Source of the DNA: Capra hircus
Taxonomy: Eukaryota > Chordata > Mammalia > Artiodactyla > Bovidae
NCBI RefSeq assembly: GCF_001704415.2
Contig: NC_030823.1
Location: forward strand, 74,400,458 to 74,464,457
Direction: 5' to 3'
Length of the DNA: 64,000 bases
Made by a program: the position numbers and the translations under genes
Notes under the pieces: model-generated
Databases searched by the model: none
What the model was told of the DNA's origin: nothing
Seen by the model: only the letters and a program-made list of their open reading frames with translations
In this document: in pieces, positions 1 through 11,660 of the stretch
Numbering within the stretch: position 1 is the first letter of the stretch
How the letters are laid out: each line of letters opens with the position of its first letter

Positions 1-120
1 CGTGTTTTGTAACAGAGAATCTGGATGTGTCTCAGAGAATTTCTGACCTTTTAAGAATATTTTGGGTTATAGCTGTTGAACATGACAACCGATGTAATGA
101 ATACTCATTCTCATGCTCTT

Positions 121-603
121 CAGTTCAGTTCAGTCGCTCAGTCGTGTCCAACTCTTTGCGACCCCATGAACCGCAGCACACCAGGCCTCCCTGTCCGTCA
201 TCAGCTCCTGGAGTTCACCCAAAGCCATGTCCATTGAGTCAGTGATGCCATCCAACCATCTTATCCTCTGTCATCCCCTTCTCCTCCTGCCCCCAATCCC
301 TCCCAGCATCAGAGTCTTTTCTAATGAGTTAACTCTTTGCATGAGGTGGCCAAAGTACTGGAGTTTCAGCTTCAACATCAGTCCTTCCAGTGAACACCCA
401 GGACTGATCTCCTTTAGGATGGACTGTTTGGATCTCCTTGCAGTCCAAGGGACTCTCAAGAGTCTTCTCCAACACCACAGTTCAAAAGTATCAATTCTTC
501 AGCGCTCAGACTTCTTCACAGTCCAACTCTCACATCCATACATGACCACTGGAAACACCATAGCCTTGACTAGACGGATCTTTGTTGGCAAAGTAATGTC
601 TCT
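121..603 (-). mobile_element. BovB LINE 3' end, antisense
   Basis: This is the 3' end of a BovB (RTE-class) LINE read on the minus strand. It starts with the terminal 'cagttcagttcagtcgctcag' signature, which is the reverse of the usual BovB 3' end. It then runs through the conserved 3' segment that recurs elsewhere in the window, for example at 10845-11436. The copy continues at 1905-2766 and is split by a younger L1 insertion. Bases 1-120 to its left show nothing I recognise. Confidence 0.9.
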
Positions 604-1890
604 TCACCTTGCTTATATTTTCCTTTGTTGTGCAGAAGCTTTTAATTTTAATTAGATCCCATTTGTTTATTTTTGCTTTTATTTCCAGAATTCTGGGAGG
701 TGGATCATAGAGGATCCTGCTGTGATTTATGTCTGAGAGTGTTTTGCCTATGTTCTCCTCTAGGAGTTTTATAGTTTCTGATCTTACATTTAGATCTTTA
801 ATCCATTTTGAGTTTATTTTTGTGCACGGTGTTAGAAAGTGATCTAGTTTCATTCTTTTACAAGTGGTTGATCTGAATGGGAGAAAATAATAGCAAATGA
901 AGCAACTGACAAACAACTAATCTCAAAAATATACAAGCAACTTATGCAGCTCAATTCCAGAAAAATAAACGACCCAATCAAAAAATGGGCCAAAGAACTA
1001 AATAGACATTTCTCCAAAGAAGACATACAGATGGCTAACAAACACATGAAAAGATGCTCAACATCACTCATTATTAGAGAAATGCAAATCAAAACCACAA
1101 TGAGGTATCACTTCACACCAGTCAGAATGGCTGCGATCCAAAAATCTGCAAGCAATAAATGCTGGAGAGGGTGTGGAGAAAAGGGGACCCTCCTACACTG
1201 TTGGTGGGAATGCAAACTAGTACAGCCACTATGGAGAACAGTGTGGAGATTCCTTAAAAAATTGCAAATAGAACTACCTTATGACCCAGCAATCCCACTG
1301 TTGGGCATACACACCGAGGAAACCAGAATTGAAAGAGACACATGTACCCCAATGTTCATCGCAGCACTGTTTATAATAGCCAGGACATGTAAACAACCTA
1401 GATGTCCATCAGCAGATGAATGGATAAGAAAGCTGTGGTACATATACACAATGGAGTATTACTCAGCCGTTAAAAAGAATTCATTTGAATCAGTTCTGAT
1501 GAGATGGATGAAACTGGAGCCAATTATACAGAGTGAAGTAAGCCAGAAAGAAAAACACCAATACAGTATACTAACACATATATATGGAATTTAGGAAGAT
1601 GGCAATGATGACCCTGTATGCAAGACAGGAAAAAAGACACAGCTGTGTATAACGGACTTTTGGACTCAGAGGGAGAGGGAGAAGGTGGGATGATTTGGGA
1701 GAATGGGAATTCTAACATGTATACTGTCATGTAAGAATTGAATCGCCAGTCCATGTCTGACATAGGGTGCAGCATGCTTGGGGCTGGTGCATGGGGATGA
1801 CCCAGAGAGATGTTGTGGGGAGGGAGGTGGGAGGAGGGGTTCATGTTTGGGAACGCATGTAAGAATTAAAGATTTTAAAATTAAAAAAAA
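604..1890 (+). mobile_element. Young ruminant L1 3' insertion with 5' inversion
   Basis: This is an L1 fragment inserted into a BovB copy. Bases 604 to about 872 are L1 ORF2 in antisense. From about 873 the same element continues in sense through the ORF2 C-terminus, which is open over 944-1594 and carries the common L1 end around 'YTMEYYSAVKKN'. The 3' UTR and a poly(A) tract at about 1882-1893 follow. A 14-bp direct repeat, aaagtaatgtctct, flanks it at 590-603 and 1891-1904, which fits a target-site duplication. The inverted and sense parts are nearly contiguous in L1, as expected from twin priming. The long intact C-terminal frame suggests a young insertion. Confidence 0.9.
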
Positions 1891-1904
1891 AAAGTAATGT
1901 CTCT

Positions 1905-2766
1905 GCTTTTGAATATGCTATCTAGGTTGGTCATAACTTTCCTTCCAAGGAGTAAGTGTCTTTTAATTTCATGGCTACAATCACCATCTGCAGTGATTTT
2001 GCAGCCCAGAAAAATAAAGTCAGCCACTGTTTCCACTGTTTCCACATCTATTTGCCATGAAGTGATGGGACCAGATGCCATGACCTTAGTTTTCTGAATG
2101 TTGAGCTTTAAGCCAACTTTTTCACTCTCCTCTTTCACTTTCATCAAGAGGCTCTTTAGTTCTTCTTCACTTTCTCCTATAAGGGTGGTGTCATCTGCAT
2201 ATCTGAGGTTATTGATATTTCTCCCAGCAATCTTGATCTCAGCTTGTGCTTCTTCCAGCCCAGCATTTCTCATGATGTACTCTGCATAGAAGTTAAATAA
2301 GCAGAGTGACAGTATGCAGCCTTGATGTACTACTTTTCCTATTTGGAACCAGTCTGTTGTTTCATGTCCAGTTCTAACTGTGGCTTTCTGATCTGCATAC
2401 AGGTCTCAAGAGGCAGGTCAGGTGGTCTAGTATTCCCATCTCTTTCAGAATTTTCCACAGTTTATTGTGATCCACATAGCCAAAGGCTTTGGCATAGTCA
2501 ATAAAGCAGAAATAGATGTTTTTCTGGAACTCTTTGGCTTTTTCCATGATCCAGCGGATATTGGCAATTTGATCTCTGGTTCCTCTGCCTTTTGTAAAAC
2601 CAGCTTGAACATCTGAAAGTTCACAGCTGATGTATTGCTGAAGCCTGGCTTGGAGAATTTTAAGCATTCCTTTACTAACATGTGAGATGAATGCAATTGT
2701 GTGGTAGTTTGAGCATTCTTTTGCATTGCCTTTCTTTGGCATTGGGATGAAAGCTGGAAGTATGGT
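1905..2766 (-). mobile_element. BovB LINE body (RT region), antisense
   Basis: This continues the BovB copy interrupted at 603. On the minus strand it encodes a degraded reverse transcriptase. The 'RYADDTTLIGESEEELKSL' block carries the catalytic YADD motif (near 2195). The palm segment 'FCFIDYAKAFGYVDHNKLW' follows upstream on that strand (near 2490). Frameshifts break the frame. The copy is 5'-truncated in the RT domain at about 2766, where it abuts a BovB in the opposite orientation. Confidence 0.88.
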
Positions 2767-2997
2767 TTATATTTGACTCCAAGATGGCAGAGTAGAAGGA
2801 TGTGCACTCCTCTTCTCCTCTGAGAACTCCAAAATTACAACTCACTGCTGAACAACCATCGACAGGGGAATGTTGGATCCCACCAGAAAAAGACACCCCA
2901 CATCCAAGGGCAAAGGAGAAACCTAAGTAAGATAACAGGAGGGGTGAAAACACGTTTAGAATCAAACCCCACAGCCGCCAGAGATGCTCAGAGGGCT

Positions 2998-3436
2998 CAA
3001 ACAAACCTTGTGCACATTGGGACCCAGAGACCTCACAGAGACTGAGCCAGAACTGTGTGTGAGTGTCTCCTGTGGAGGTATGGGTTAGCAATGGCCTGCT
3101 GCAGGGCTATGGGCTCTGGGTACAGCAGACCTGGGTGTGGCATAAGCCCGCTTGGAGGAGGTTGCTATCAACCCCACCATAGAGCCTCCAGAGCTTACAC
3201 AGGACTGGGGAAACAGGCTCTTGGAGGGCACAAACAAAACCTTGTGTACACAAGACCCAGGAGAAAGGAGCAGTGACCCCCACGAGAGACTGACCCAGAC
3301 TTGCCGTGAGTGTCCAGGAGCCTTTAACAGAAGTGTGGGTCAGCTGTGGCCTGCTGCAGGGCTGGGGGCACTGAGTGTAGCAGTGCATCATGGGACCTTT
3401 TGAAGGAGGTTGCCATCGTCATTACCTCCACCATAG
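2998..3436 (+). repeat. Tandem duplication (2 units) in the BovB 5' UTR
   Basis: Two diverged direct copies of roughly 210-230 bp start near 2998 and 3230. Shared landmarks in order are 'acaaa(a)ccttgtg', 'gagactgacccaga', 'ggcctgctgcagggct' and 'ggaggttgc.atc', then the 'cc(t)ccaccatag' end. This is a repeated promoter/5' UTR module of the LINE. The function is inferred from position only. Confidence 0.7.
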
Positions 3437-4040
3437 TTTGGCCTCAGGTCAAACAACAGAGAGGGAACACAGCCCCGCCCATCAACAGAAAATTGGATTA
3501 AAAGGTTTACTGAGCATGGCCCTGCTCATCAGAACAAGACCCAGTTTCCCCTACAGTCAGTCTCTCCCAGCAGGAAGCTTCCATAAGCCTCTTATCCTTC
3601 TCCATCAGAGGGGAGACAGAATGAAAAACCACAGTCACAGAAAGCTAACCAATCTGATCACGTGGACCACATTCTTGTCTAATTCAGTGAAACTATGAGC
3701 CATGCCATGTAGGACCACCCAGGATGAACGGGACATGATGGAGAGTTCTGAAAAAACGTGGTCCACTGGAGAAGGAAATGGCAAACCACTTCAGTATTCT
3801 TGCCTTGAGAACCCCATGAACAGTGTGAAAAGGCAAAATGATAGGATACTGAAAGAGGAACTCCCCAGGTCATTAGGTGCCCAATATGCTACTGGAGAGC
3901 AGTGGAGAAATAACTCCAGAAAGAATGAAGAGATGGAGCCAAAGCAAAAACAACACTCAGCTGTGGATCTGACCAGTGATGGAAGTAAAGTCCAATGCTG
4001 TAAAGAGCAAAACTGCATATGAACCTGCAATGTCAGGTCC

Positions 4041-6123
4041 ATGAATCAAGGCAAACTGGAAGTGGTCAAACAGGAGATGGCAAGAGTGAACATCGACATT
4101 TCAGGAATCAGCGAACTAAAATGGACTGGAATGGGTGAATTTAATTTAGATGATCATTATATCTACTACTGTGGGCAAGAATCACTTAGAAGAAATGGCG
4201 TAGCCATCATAGCAAACAAACGAGCCTGAAATGCAGTACATGGATACAATCTCAGAAAGGACAGAATGATCTCTGTTCATTTACAAGGCAAACCATTCAC
4301 TATCACAGTAATCCAAGTCTATGTCCCAACCACTAATGCTGAAGAAGCTGAAGTTGCATGGTTCTATGATGACCTACAAGACCTTCTAGAACTAACATCC
4401 AAAAAAGATGTCCTTTTCATTACAGGGGACTGGATGCAAAGGTAGGAAGTCAAGAGACACCTGGAGTAACAGGCAAATTTGGCCTTAGAGTACAAAACAA
4501 AGCAGGTCAAAGTCTAACATAGTTTTGCCAAGAGAACACACTGGTTATGGCAAACACCCTCCTCCTACAACACCAGAGAAGACTCTACACATGGACATCA
4601 CCAGATAGTCAATGCCAAAATCAGATTGATTTTATTCTTTCAGCCAAAGATGGAGAACCTCTATACAGTCAGCAAAAACGAGATCAGAAGCTGACTGTGG
4701 TTCAGATCATGAACTCCTTGTTGCCAAATCCAGACCTAATTTGAAGAAAGTAGGGAAAATCACTAGGCCATTCAGGTATGACCTAAATCAAATCCCTTAT
4801 GATTATACAGTGGAAGTGACAGATAGATTCAAGGGATTAGATCTGATAGATAGAGTGCCTGAAAACTATGGATGGAGGTTCATGACATTGTACAGGAGGC
4901 AGGGATCAAGAGCATCTCCAAGAAAAAGAAATGCAAAAAAGCAAAATGATTGTCTGTGGAAGCCTTACAAGTAGCTGAGAAAAGAAAAGATGCAAAAGGC
5001 AAAGGAGAAAAGGAAAGATATAAGCATCTGAATGCAGAGTTCCAAAGAATAGCAAGGAGCGAGAAGAAAGCCTTCCTCAAGCAACAATGCAAAGAAATAG
5101 AGGAAAACAGTAGAATGGGAAAGACTAGAGATCTCTTCAAGAAAATTAGAGGTACCAAGGGAACATTTCATGAAAAGATGGGTAAAATAAAGGACAGAAA
5201 TGGTATGGACCTAATAGATGCAAAGATATTAAGATGTGGCAAGAATACACAGAAGAACTATACAAAAAAGATCTTCATGACCCAGATAACCATGATGGTG
5301 TGATCACTCACCTAGAGCCAGGCATCCTGGAATGCAAAGTCAAGTGGGCCTTAGGAAGCATCACTATGAGCAAAGCTAGTGGAGGTGATGGAATTCCAGT
5401 TGAGCTATTCCAAATCCTAAAAGATGATGCTGTGAAAGTGCTGCACTCAATATGTCAGCAAATTTGGAAAACTCAGCAGTGGCCACAGGACTGGCAAAGG
5501 TCAGTTTTCATTTCAATCCCAAAGAAAGGCAATGCCAAAGAATGGTCAGACTACTGCACAATTGCACTCATCTCACATGCTAGCAAAGTTATGCTCAAAA
5601 TTCTCCAATTCACACTTCAACAGTACATGAACTGTGAACTTCCAGATGTTCAAGTTGGATTTAGAAAAGGCAGAGGAACCAGAGATCAAATTGCCAACGT
5701 CCGCTGTATCATGATAAAGCTAGAGAGTTCCAGAAAAACATCTACTTCTGCTTTATTAACTATGGCAAAGCCTTTGACTGTGTGGATCATAACAAACTGC
5801 AGAAAATTCTTAAAGAGATGGGAATACCAGACCACCTGGCCTGCTTCTGGAGAAACCTGTATGCAGGTCAAGAAGCAACAGTTAGAACTGGACATGGAAC
5901 AACGGGCTGGTTTCAAATCAGGAAAGGAGTATGTGAAGGCTGTATATTGTCACCCTGCTTATTTAACTTACATGCAGAGGACATCATGAGAAATGCTGGG
6001 CTGGATGAAGCACAAGCTGGAATCAAGATTGTGGAGAGAAATGGCAATAACCTCAGTTATGCAGATGACACCACCCTTATGGCAGAAAGCAAAGAAGGAC
6101 TAAAGAGCCTCTTGATGAACTGA
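4041..6123 (+). pseudogene. BovB endonuclease-reverse transcriptase ORF, broken
   Basis: These are relics of the single BovB polyprotein. The APE-type endonuclease begins near 4041 ('MNQGKLEVVKQEMARVNID', 'ISELKWTGMGEFNLDDHYIY') and hits a stop at 4227. Further pieces lie at 4547-4744 and 4950-5303. The reverse transcriptase runs 5234-5989, with the 'PVELFQILKDDAVKVLHSIC' and 'FRKGRGTRDQIANV' blocks. A frame change leads to 5782-6123, which carries the catalytic 'LSYADDTTLMAESKEG' motif. The active protein would cut target DNA and prime reverse transcription at the nick. Here stops and frameshifts break it repeatedly, so it is inert as protein. Confidence 0.85.
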
Positions 6124-6909
6124 AAGAAGAGAGTGAAAAAACTTAAAACTCATCATTCAGAAAACGAAGATCATGGCATCTGGCCCCATCACCTCATGGC
6201 AAATAAATGGGGAAACAATGGAAACAGTGAAAGACTTTATCTTTTCGGCTCCAAAATCACTGCAGATAGTGACTGCAGCCATGAAATTAAAAGACACATA
6301 GTCCTTGGAATGAAAGTTATAACCAACCTAGACAGCATATTAAAAAGCAGAGACATTACTTTGCCAACAAAGGCAAAGCTTTCCATCTAGTCAAAGCTAT
6401 GGTTTTTCCACAGCCATGTGTGAATATGACAGTTGGACTAAAAAGAAGACTGAGTGCTGAAGAATTGATGATTTTGAACTATGTTGTTGGAGAGGACTCT
6501 TGAGAGTCCCTTGGATTGCAAGGACATCCAACCAGTCAATCCTATAGGAAATCCGTCCTGAATGTTCATTGGAAGGACTGATGTTGAAGCTGAAACTCCA
6601 ATACTTTGGCCACCTGATGAGTCACTGACTCTTTGGAAAAGACCCTGGTGCTGGGAACGATTGAAGGCAGAAGGGTAGGAGAAGGGGATGACAGAGGATG
6701 AGACGGTTGCATGGCATCACCAACTCTATGGACATGAGTTTGAGTAAGCTCTGGGAGTTGGTGATGGACAGGGAAGTCTGGCAAGCTGTAGTCCATGGGT
6801 TGCAAAGAGTTGGACACAACTGAGTGACTGAACTGACTGAGACCTTAACTGTAAGAAACACTTAAGGGAGTCTTACAAGGTGAAATAATAGGACACTAGA
6901 CAGTAACTC

Positions 6910-7185
6910 TGGAGAAGGTGATGGCACCCCATTCCAGTACTCTTGCCTGGAAAATCCCATGGATAGGGGAGCCTGGTAGGCTGCAGTCCATGGGGTCGTG
7001 AAGAGTCGGACACGACTGAGCGACTTCACTTTCCCTTTCCACTTTCATGCATTGGAGAAGGAAATGGCAACCCACTCCAGTGTTCTTGCCTGGAGAATCC
7101 CAGGGACAGCGGAGCCTGGTGGGCTGTGGCCTATGGGGTCACGCTGAGTCGGACAGGACTGAAGCGACTTAGCAGCAGCAGCAGC
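6910..7185 (+). mobile_element. Bov-tA-type SINE with (GCA)n tail
   Basis: A dimer-like ruminant SINE with two 'gcaacccactccagt.ttcttgcctgga' modules. Each module is followed by a 'gagtcggacacgactgagcgac'-type core. It ends in a (GCA)n tail. A 12-bp target-site duplication, agacagtaactc, is visible at 6898-6909 and 7186-7197. Confidence 0.92.
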
Positions 7186-7199
7186 AGACAGTAACTCAA

Positions 7200-8519
7200 A
7201 TTGTTGTGGAAAAATAAATATCTCACTAAAAGTAAATTCATAGGCAATTTTAAAAGATAGCATTGGATTACAGGTGGTTCGCTAGTACAGGTTTTGTAGT
7301 TAATTTGGTATTAATTCAACTCGGACTTCTGTAAGTCTAGGAAGTTAAATGTAGTCCCAATGGTAACCATAAACAAAATAGCTACAGAATGTACAGAAAA
7401 GGAAATAACGCAGAAACTATTCATCTCACTATAAAAATCAACTAGACACAAAGAAAAAAGTAACGCTGGAAATTAGGAACAGAAAAGCTAAAAGGCTTAT
7501 AGAAAGCAAATGGTACAATGACAGAAATAAGTCCCTCCTTTCAGTAATTTATTGAATTTAAATGCATTAAACTCTTCATCAAAAGTCAGAGATTGGCAGA
7601 ATGCATAAAACACATGATTCCACTACATCCCCATGAGACTCACATGACGTCCATAGACACAAATGTGTTGAATATGAAAGGGTACAAAAAAATATTCCAT
7701 GCTAATAGTATCTAAAAGAGAGCAGGGATGGCTATACTAATTTAGACAAAATAGACTCTAGAGAAAAAGTGTATAGGCAAAGAAGGACATTATATTTTAA
7801 AAAGGATTAAGTACTTGAATAAGATATAACAATTATAAACATTTATGCATCTAAGAAGAAGCCATCAAAATATGTGAAGCAAAAAATGACAGAACTGAAG
7901 GGAGTGAAACACATTTATACAAAATAGGCATTTCTACAGCAATAGTTGGAAACTTCAATACCCCACTCATAGTAACGTATTAAACAACTTGGTAGAAGAT
8001 AAGTAAGGAAGTAGAGGACTTCAACAATACAAGACAAACTAGGTCTCACCGACATATACAGAGCTCTCCATCTAACAACAGAACATAGTCTTCTCAAGTG
8101 CACACTGGACATTTCCCAGCTCAGATCACATTTTAGGTCACAGATGAAAAAAATTAATATTCTTCATAATAGATAATACATACTTGAAGTGAAGTGAAGT
8201 CGCTCAGTCATGTCTGACTCTTTGCGACCCCACGGACTATAGCCTACTACGCACCTCTTAATAGCAGTTAATTCTGCTAGGCCAAAATTAATAAGAATTA
8301 ATGGATTTTAAAAGGTAGCTATCAGGTTGGGGAGGGGGAAAAAATAAGGTAGATACCATACAAATATGTTCTTTGATCACAAGAGGACAAACGCAAAAGT
8401 CAAAATAAATGGGAAAATTGGAAAATTCTCAAAATTGCTAAAATTTTAAAAGTCCTTTTACGCACCAATGAATCAAAGAAGAAATCATAAGGGCACTTAG
8501 AATACACTTTGACATGAAT
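7200..8519 (+). mobile_element. Old L1 ORF2 fragment
   Basis: An A-rich plus-strand stretch with degraded L1 ORF2 words (endonuclease-like and downstream segments, 'actctagagaaaaagt', 'ttaggtcacagatg'). It is interrupted by a short SINE at 8186-8256 and by an LTR at 8520. L1 sequence resumes at about 8955. No open frame survives. Confidence 0.6.
8186..8256 (-). mobile_element. SINE fragment, antisense
   Basis: A short piece of the ruminant tRNA-type SINE in reverse ('gtgaagtcgctcagtcatg' and 'ctctttgcgaccccacggac'). Confidence 0.8.
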
Positions 8520-8950
8520 GTGTTACAGGGAAGAGTCAATACTGACTCCAAGTTGGGCTTGTATCTTTGATTTTAACCTTTGCTTTCCTTTGCTTTTATT
8601 ATCGTAACCATACATAATGGCCTACCTCAGGTCTTTGTTCAGGACCTTGTCCCACAACAAGGGAAAAAATTTCACATCCCCTCCCTGAGGTTGGCCATTG
8701 CAGAAGACTTCTGTAAGATTAATGGCCTTTTTTTACTTTACTTCCTCACCACCCCCCCCCTTTCTCTGTTCTATGAAAGAATCTGGCATCTAGATCACAA
8801 TAAGATGGTTATTTTGAGATATTAGTCCGGAATCTTCTCAGTCTGCCAGCTTTCTGAATAAAGTTGTATTCTTCACCTTAACACTTCACCTCTCACATTT
8901 ATTGCCCTGTCATGCATCAAGGAGAATGTACTCGGACTTGGTAAAAAAAA
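8520..8950 (+). mobile_element. Probable solo LTR inside L1
   Basis: An island of about 430 bp unlike its L1 surroundings. It starts with TGTTACAGGG after the L1 target 'gacatgaatg'. It has a C-rich/T-rich middle (a 10-C run near 8750), then an AATAAA signal ('ctgaataaagttgtattc') and a GT/T-rich end. The flanking L1 reads on across it, with an 'aatg' repeat at both sides. That is the layout of a solo LTR from an endogenous retrovirus. The family was not identified. Confidence 0.6.
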
Positions 8951-8954
8951 GGAA

Positions 8955-10454
8955 ATGAAAATATAACCTACCAAAACTTATGGATGGAATAAAGCAAAAG
9001 ATGTGACAAGAAGGAAGTTTAAATGTATAAATGTTTACATTAAAAAATGTAACACCTCGCACACTTTGAAACATAAGCCAGAGGGAGTAACTTCAAATGA
9101 GCCTGGATAAGACTCAGTTTGTGGTCTTGCAGAGCCTCCCCAAGAGGCAACTGGGCCTCCTTCTGGGAACACAGAGGCTGGTGGTAGCCAGTGGGGAGTT
9201 CCTTGTACCAGGAGAACACGTGGTGCTCACAAAAAATACCATATTGAGAACCTCTTCCTCGCTTATTAGTGTTGGGGACTTACCATTCACCAACTAACTG
9301 GCAACAGTCCCAAGATGCACTGGGATGAGCAGCCAGACACCCTGGGCCTGGTCCTGCCAGTCAACACCAGCCCCATGACTCCTTGGGTCATGCAGACAGC
9401 TGCACCAAGATGCAGTCCCACGCATTAGTGGGCCATCAGATTCCGCATGCGGCATGGCCTGCCAGCCAACCCATCTGAGGGCCAGCACTGCTATCAGTGT
9501 TCCCCAGCAGGTGACTCTGCCACAAATAGAGAGCCTCGCAGCCCATATAAGGAACAACATTAGAAGATACACATATGGTAAACAGATGGGAGTACCCTGC
9601 TGGGCCATATAGAATGTTTTCTACATAAGACCACTTTTCCAAAACTCAGAAACATATCTGAGCTACCTAGAACAAAGAAAACACAGAGAATTAGGTAAAA
9701 TAAGGTAAGAAAAAAATATGTCCCATGCGAAGGAAGTAGCCCAGAAGAAGAACTACCTGGAGTGGAGACAAGCAATATATCTTATAAAAAGTTCAAGGTA
9801 ATGATTATCAGAAAGTTAAAAAAAAGTCAGAAGTAGAATGGATGAATATGGTAAGAAATTTAATAAATTATGAAATATTTTAAAAACCTGAACAGGGATG
9901 AAGAATACAGTAGTTGTAATAAAATTACACCAGAAGGATTCAACAGTAGATTACATGATTCAGAACAACGGATCAGCAACTGGAAGACAGAATAGTGGAA
10001 ATCACTAAAGCTGATTAGAAAAAAATTGAAAAAAATGCAGATGGTTTAAGAGCTCTCTGAGACAATATCAAACATACTAAATAATTTGCATCATGGGGCC
10101 ACAGAAGAAGAAGAGGGAGAGAAAGGAGCAGAGAATTTAATTAAAGAACAAATAGCTGAAAATTTCCTTAACATGGGAAAGGGAATAGATTTCTAGGTCC
10201 AGAAAGCAGGGTCCCAAACACAGTGAACCCAAAGAGATCCACACCAAGATGCACTGTAATCAAACTGGTAGAAATTAAAGATAGAGAGATTCTTAAAAGC
10301 AGCAAAAGAAAAGCAGCTGGCTGCATATAACAAACTCCCATAGGATTATAAGCATTTTCAGAAGAAACTTTAAAGATCAAAAGGCAGTTGCATGATAAGG
10401 TTAAAGGGATGAAAGCTAAAAATCTATATATAAAAATCCTGTACCTGGCAAAGA
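8955..10454 (+). mobile_element. Old L1: residual ORF2, then 5' UTR and ORF1 of a second L1
   Basis: Bases 8955-9060 finish the preceding ORF2 piece. From about 9070 to 9650 a GC-richer segment resembles an L1 5' UTR. After that, A-rich text resembles L1 ORF1 (coiled-coil and C-terminal parts, 'tctaggtccagaaagcagggtcc', 'aaaatcctgtacctggcaaagatatcatttag'). The frames are broken. Open frames on the minus strand across 9294-9775 are shadows of this repeat. Confidence 0.6.
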
Positions 10455-10468
10455 TATCATTTAGATTT

Positions 10469-10774
10469 TTTTTAACTTTTATTTTTACTTTATTTTACTT
10501 TACAATACTTTACTGATTTTGCCATACATTGACATGAATCCGCCATGTCCTGAACCCCCCTCCCACCTCCCACCCCATATCATCTCTCTGGATCATCCCC
10601 ATGCACCAGCCCCAAGCATCCTGTATCCTGTATCGAACATAGACTGGAGAGTCGTTTCTTACATGATAGTATACATGTTTCAGTGCTATTCTCCAAACGA
10701 CCCAATCAAAAAATGGGCCAAAGAACTAAACAGACATTTCTCCAAAGAAGACATATGGATGGCTAACACAGTTC
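10469..10774 (-). mobile_element. Short ruminant L1 3' end with 5' inversion
   Basis: Bases 10469-10693 are the L1 3' UTR in antisense. Bases 10694-10774 are an ORF2 piece in sense ('acccaatcaaaaaatgggcc'). Together they are a minus-strand insertion with an inverted 5' part. A 14-bp repeat, tatcatttagattt, flanks it at 10455-10468 and 10775-10788. The host L1 ORF1 reads on across the site. Confidence 0.88.
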
Positions 10775-10844
10775 TATCATTTAGATTTGAAAGAATGTTA
10801 CAGATAAGCAAAACTAAAAGAATTCAGCACCACTAAATGGGCTT

Positions 10845-11436
10845 CAAAATCACTGCTGATGGTGACTGCAGCCATGAAATTAAAAGATGCTTACTCCTTG
10901 GAAGGAAAGTTATAACCAACCTAGATAGCATATTGAAAAGCAGAGACATTACTTAACCAACAAAGGTCCGTCTAGTCAAGGCTATGGTTTTTCCTGTGGT
11001 CATGTATGGATGTGAGAGTTGGACTGTGAAGAAAGCTGAGTGCCGAAGAATTGATGCTTTTGAACTGTGGTGTTGGAGAAGACTCTTGAGAGTCCCTTGG
11101 ACTGCAAGGAGATCCAACCAGTCCATCCTAAAGGAGATCAGCCCTGGGATTTCTTTGGAAGGAATGATGCTAAAGCTGAAACTCCAGTACTTTGGCCACC
11201 TCATGCAAAGAGTTGACTCATTGGAAAAGACTCTGATGCTGGGAGGGATTGGGGGCAGGAGGAGAAGGGGACGACAGAGGATGAGATGGCTGGATGGCAT
11301 CACCGACTCGATGGACATGAGTTTGAGTGAACTCCGGGAGATGGTGATGGACAGGGAGGCCTGGCATGCTGCGATTCATGGGGTCGCAAAGAGTTGGACA
11401 CAATTGAGTGACTGAACTGAACTGAACTGAACTGAA
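10845..11436 (+). mobile_element. BovB 3' end
   Basis: A 5'-truncated BovB 3' segment. It begins in the C-terminal region ('aaaatcactgctgatggtg'), is open over 10984-11415 and finishes in the 'actgaactgaactgaactga' end. It sits inside an L1. The words 'aaatgggcttca' on the left and 'aaataggcttca' on the right look like a diverged target-site duplication. Confidence 0.9.
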
Positions 11437-11616
11437 ATAGGCTTCACAAAAGAAACGTTAAAAGGATTTTTTAAAGTGAAAAAGAAAAGGCCACAACTAA
11501 AAAATATGAAGACTGTGAAGGAATTATCTTATTTGTAAAGGGAAACACACAGGAAAGGTAGCGGATAAACCATTTACAAAACTAGCAGGAAGGTTAAAAG
11601 ACAAAAGTAGTCAAAT

Positions 11617-11660
<44 letters not shown>

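Larger units (their letters stand above)
2773..6838 (+). mobile_element. Nearly full-length BovB (RTE) LINE
   Basis: A BovB copy of about 4.1 kb on the plus strand. It has a 5' UTR from about 2773 (starting 'gactccaagatggcagag'), an endonuclease region, a reverse transcriptase region and the 3' end with the 'gactgagtgactgaactgac' terminus near 6838. The same 5' UTR words recur in the BovB at 55.65 kb, which supports the 5' assignment. The coding part has several stops and frameshifts, so it is not an active element. No clear target-site duplication was found. Confidence 0.85.

Noticed and set aside
944..1594. A 216-residue intact protein
   Set aside because: It is the C-terminus of L1 ORF2 in a young insertion, not a host gene.
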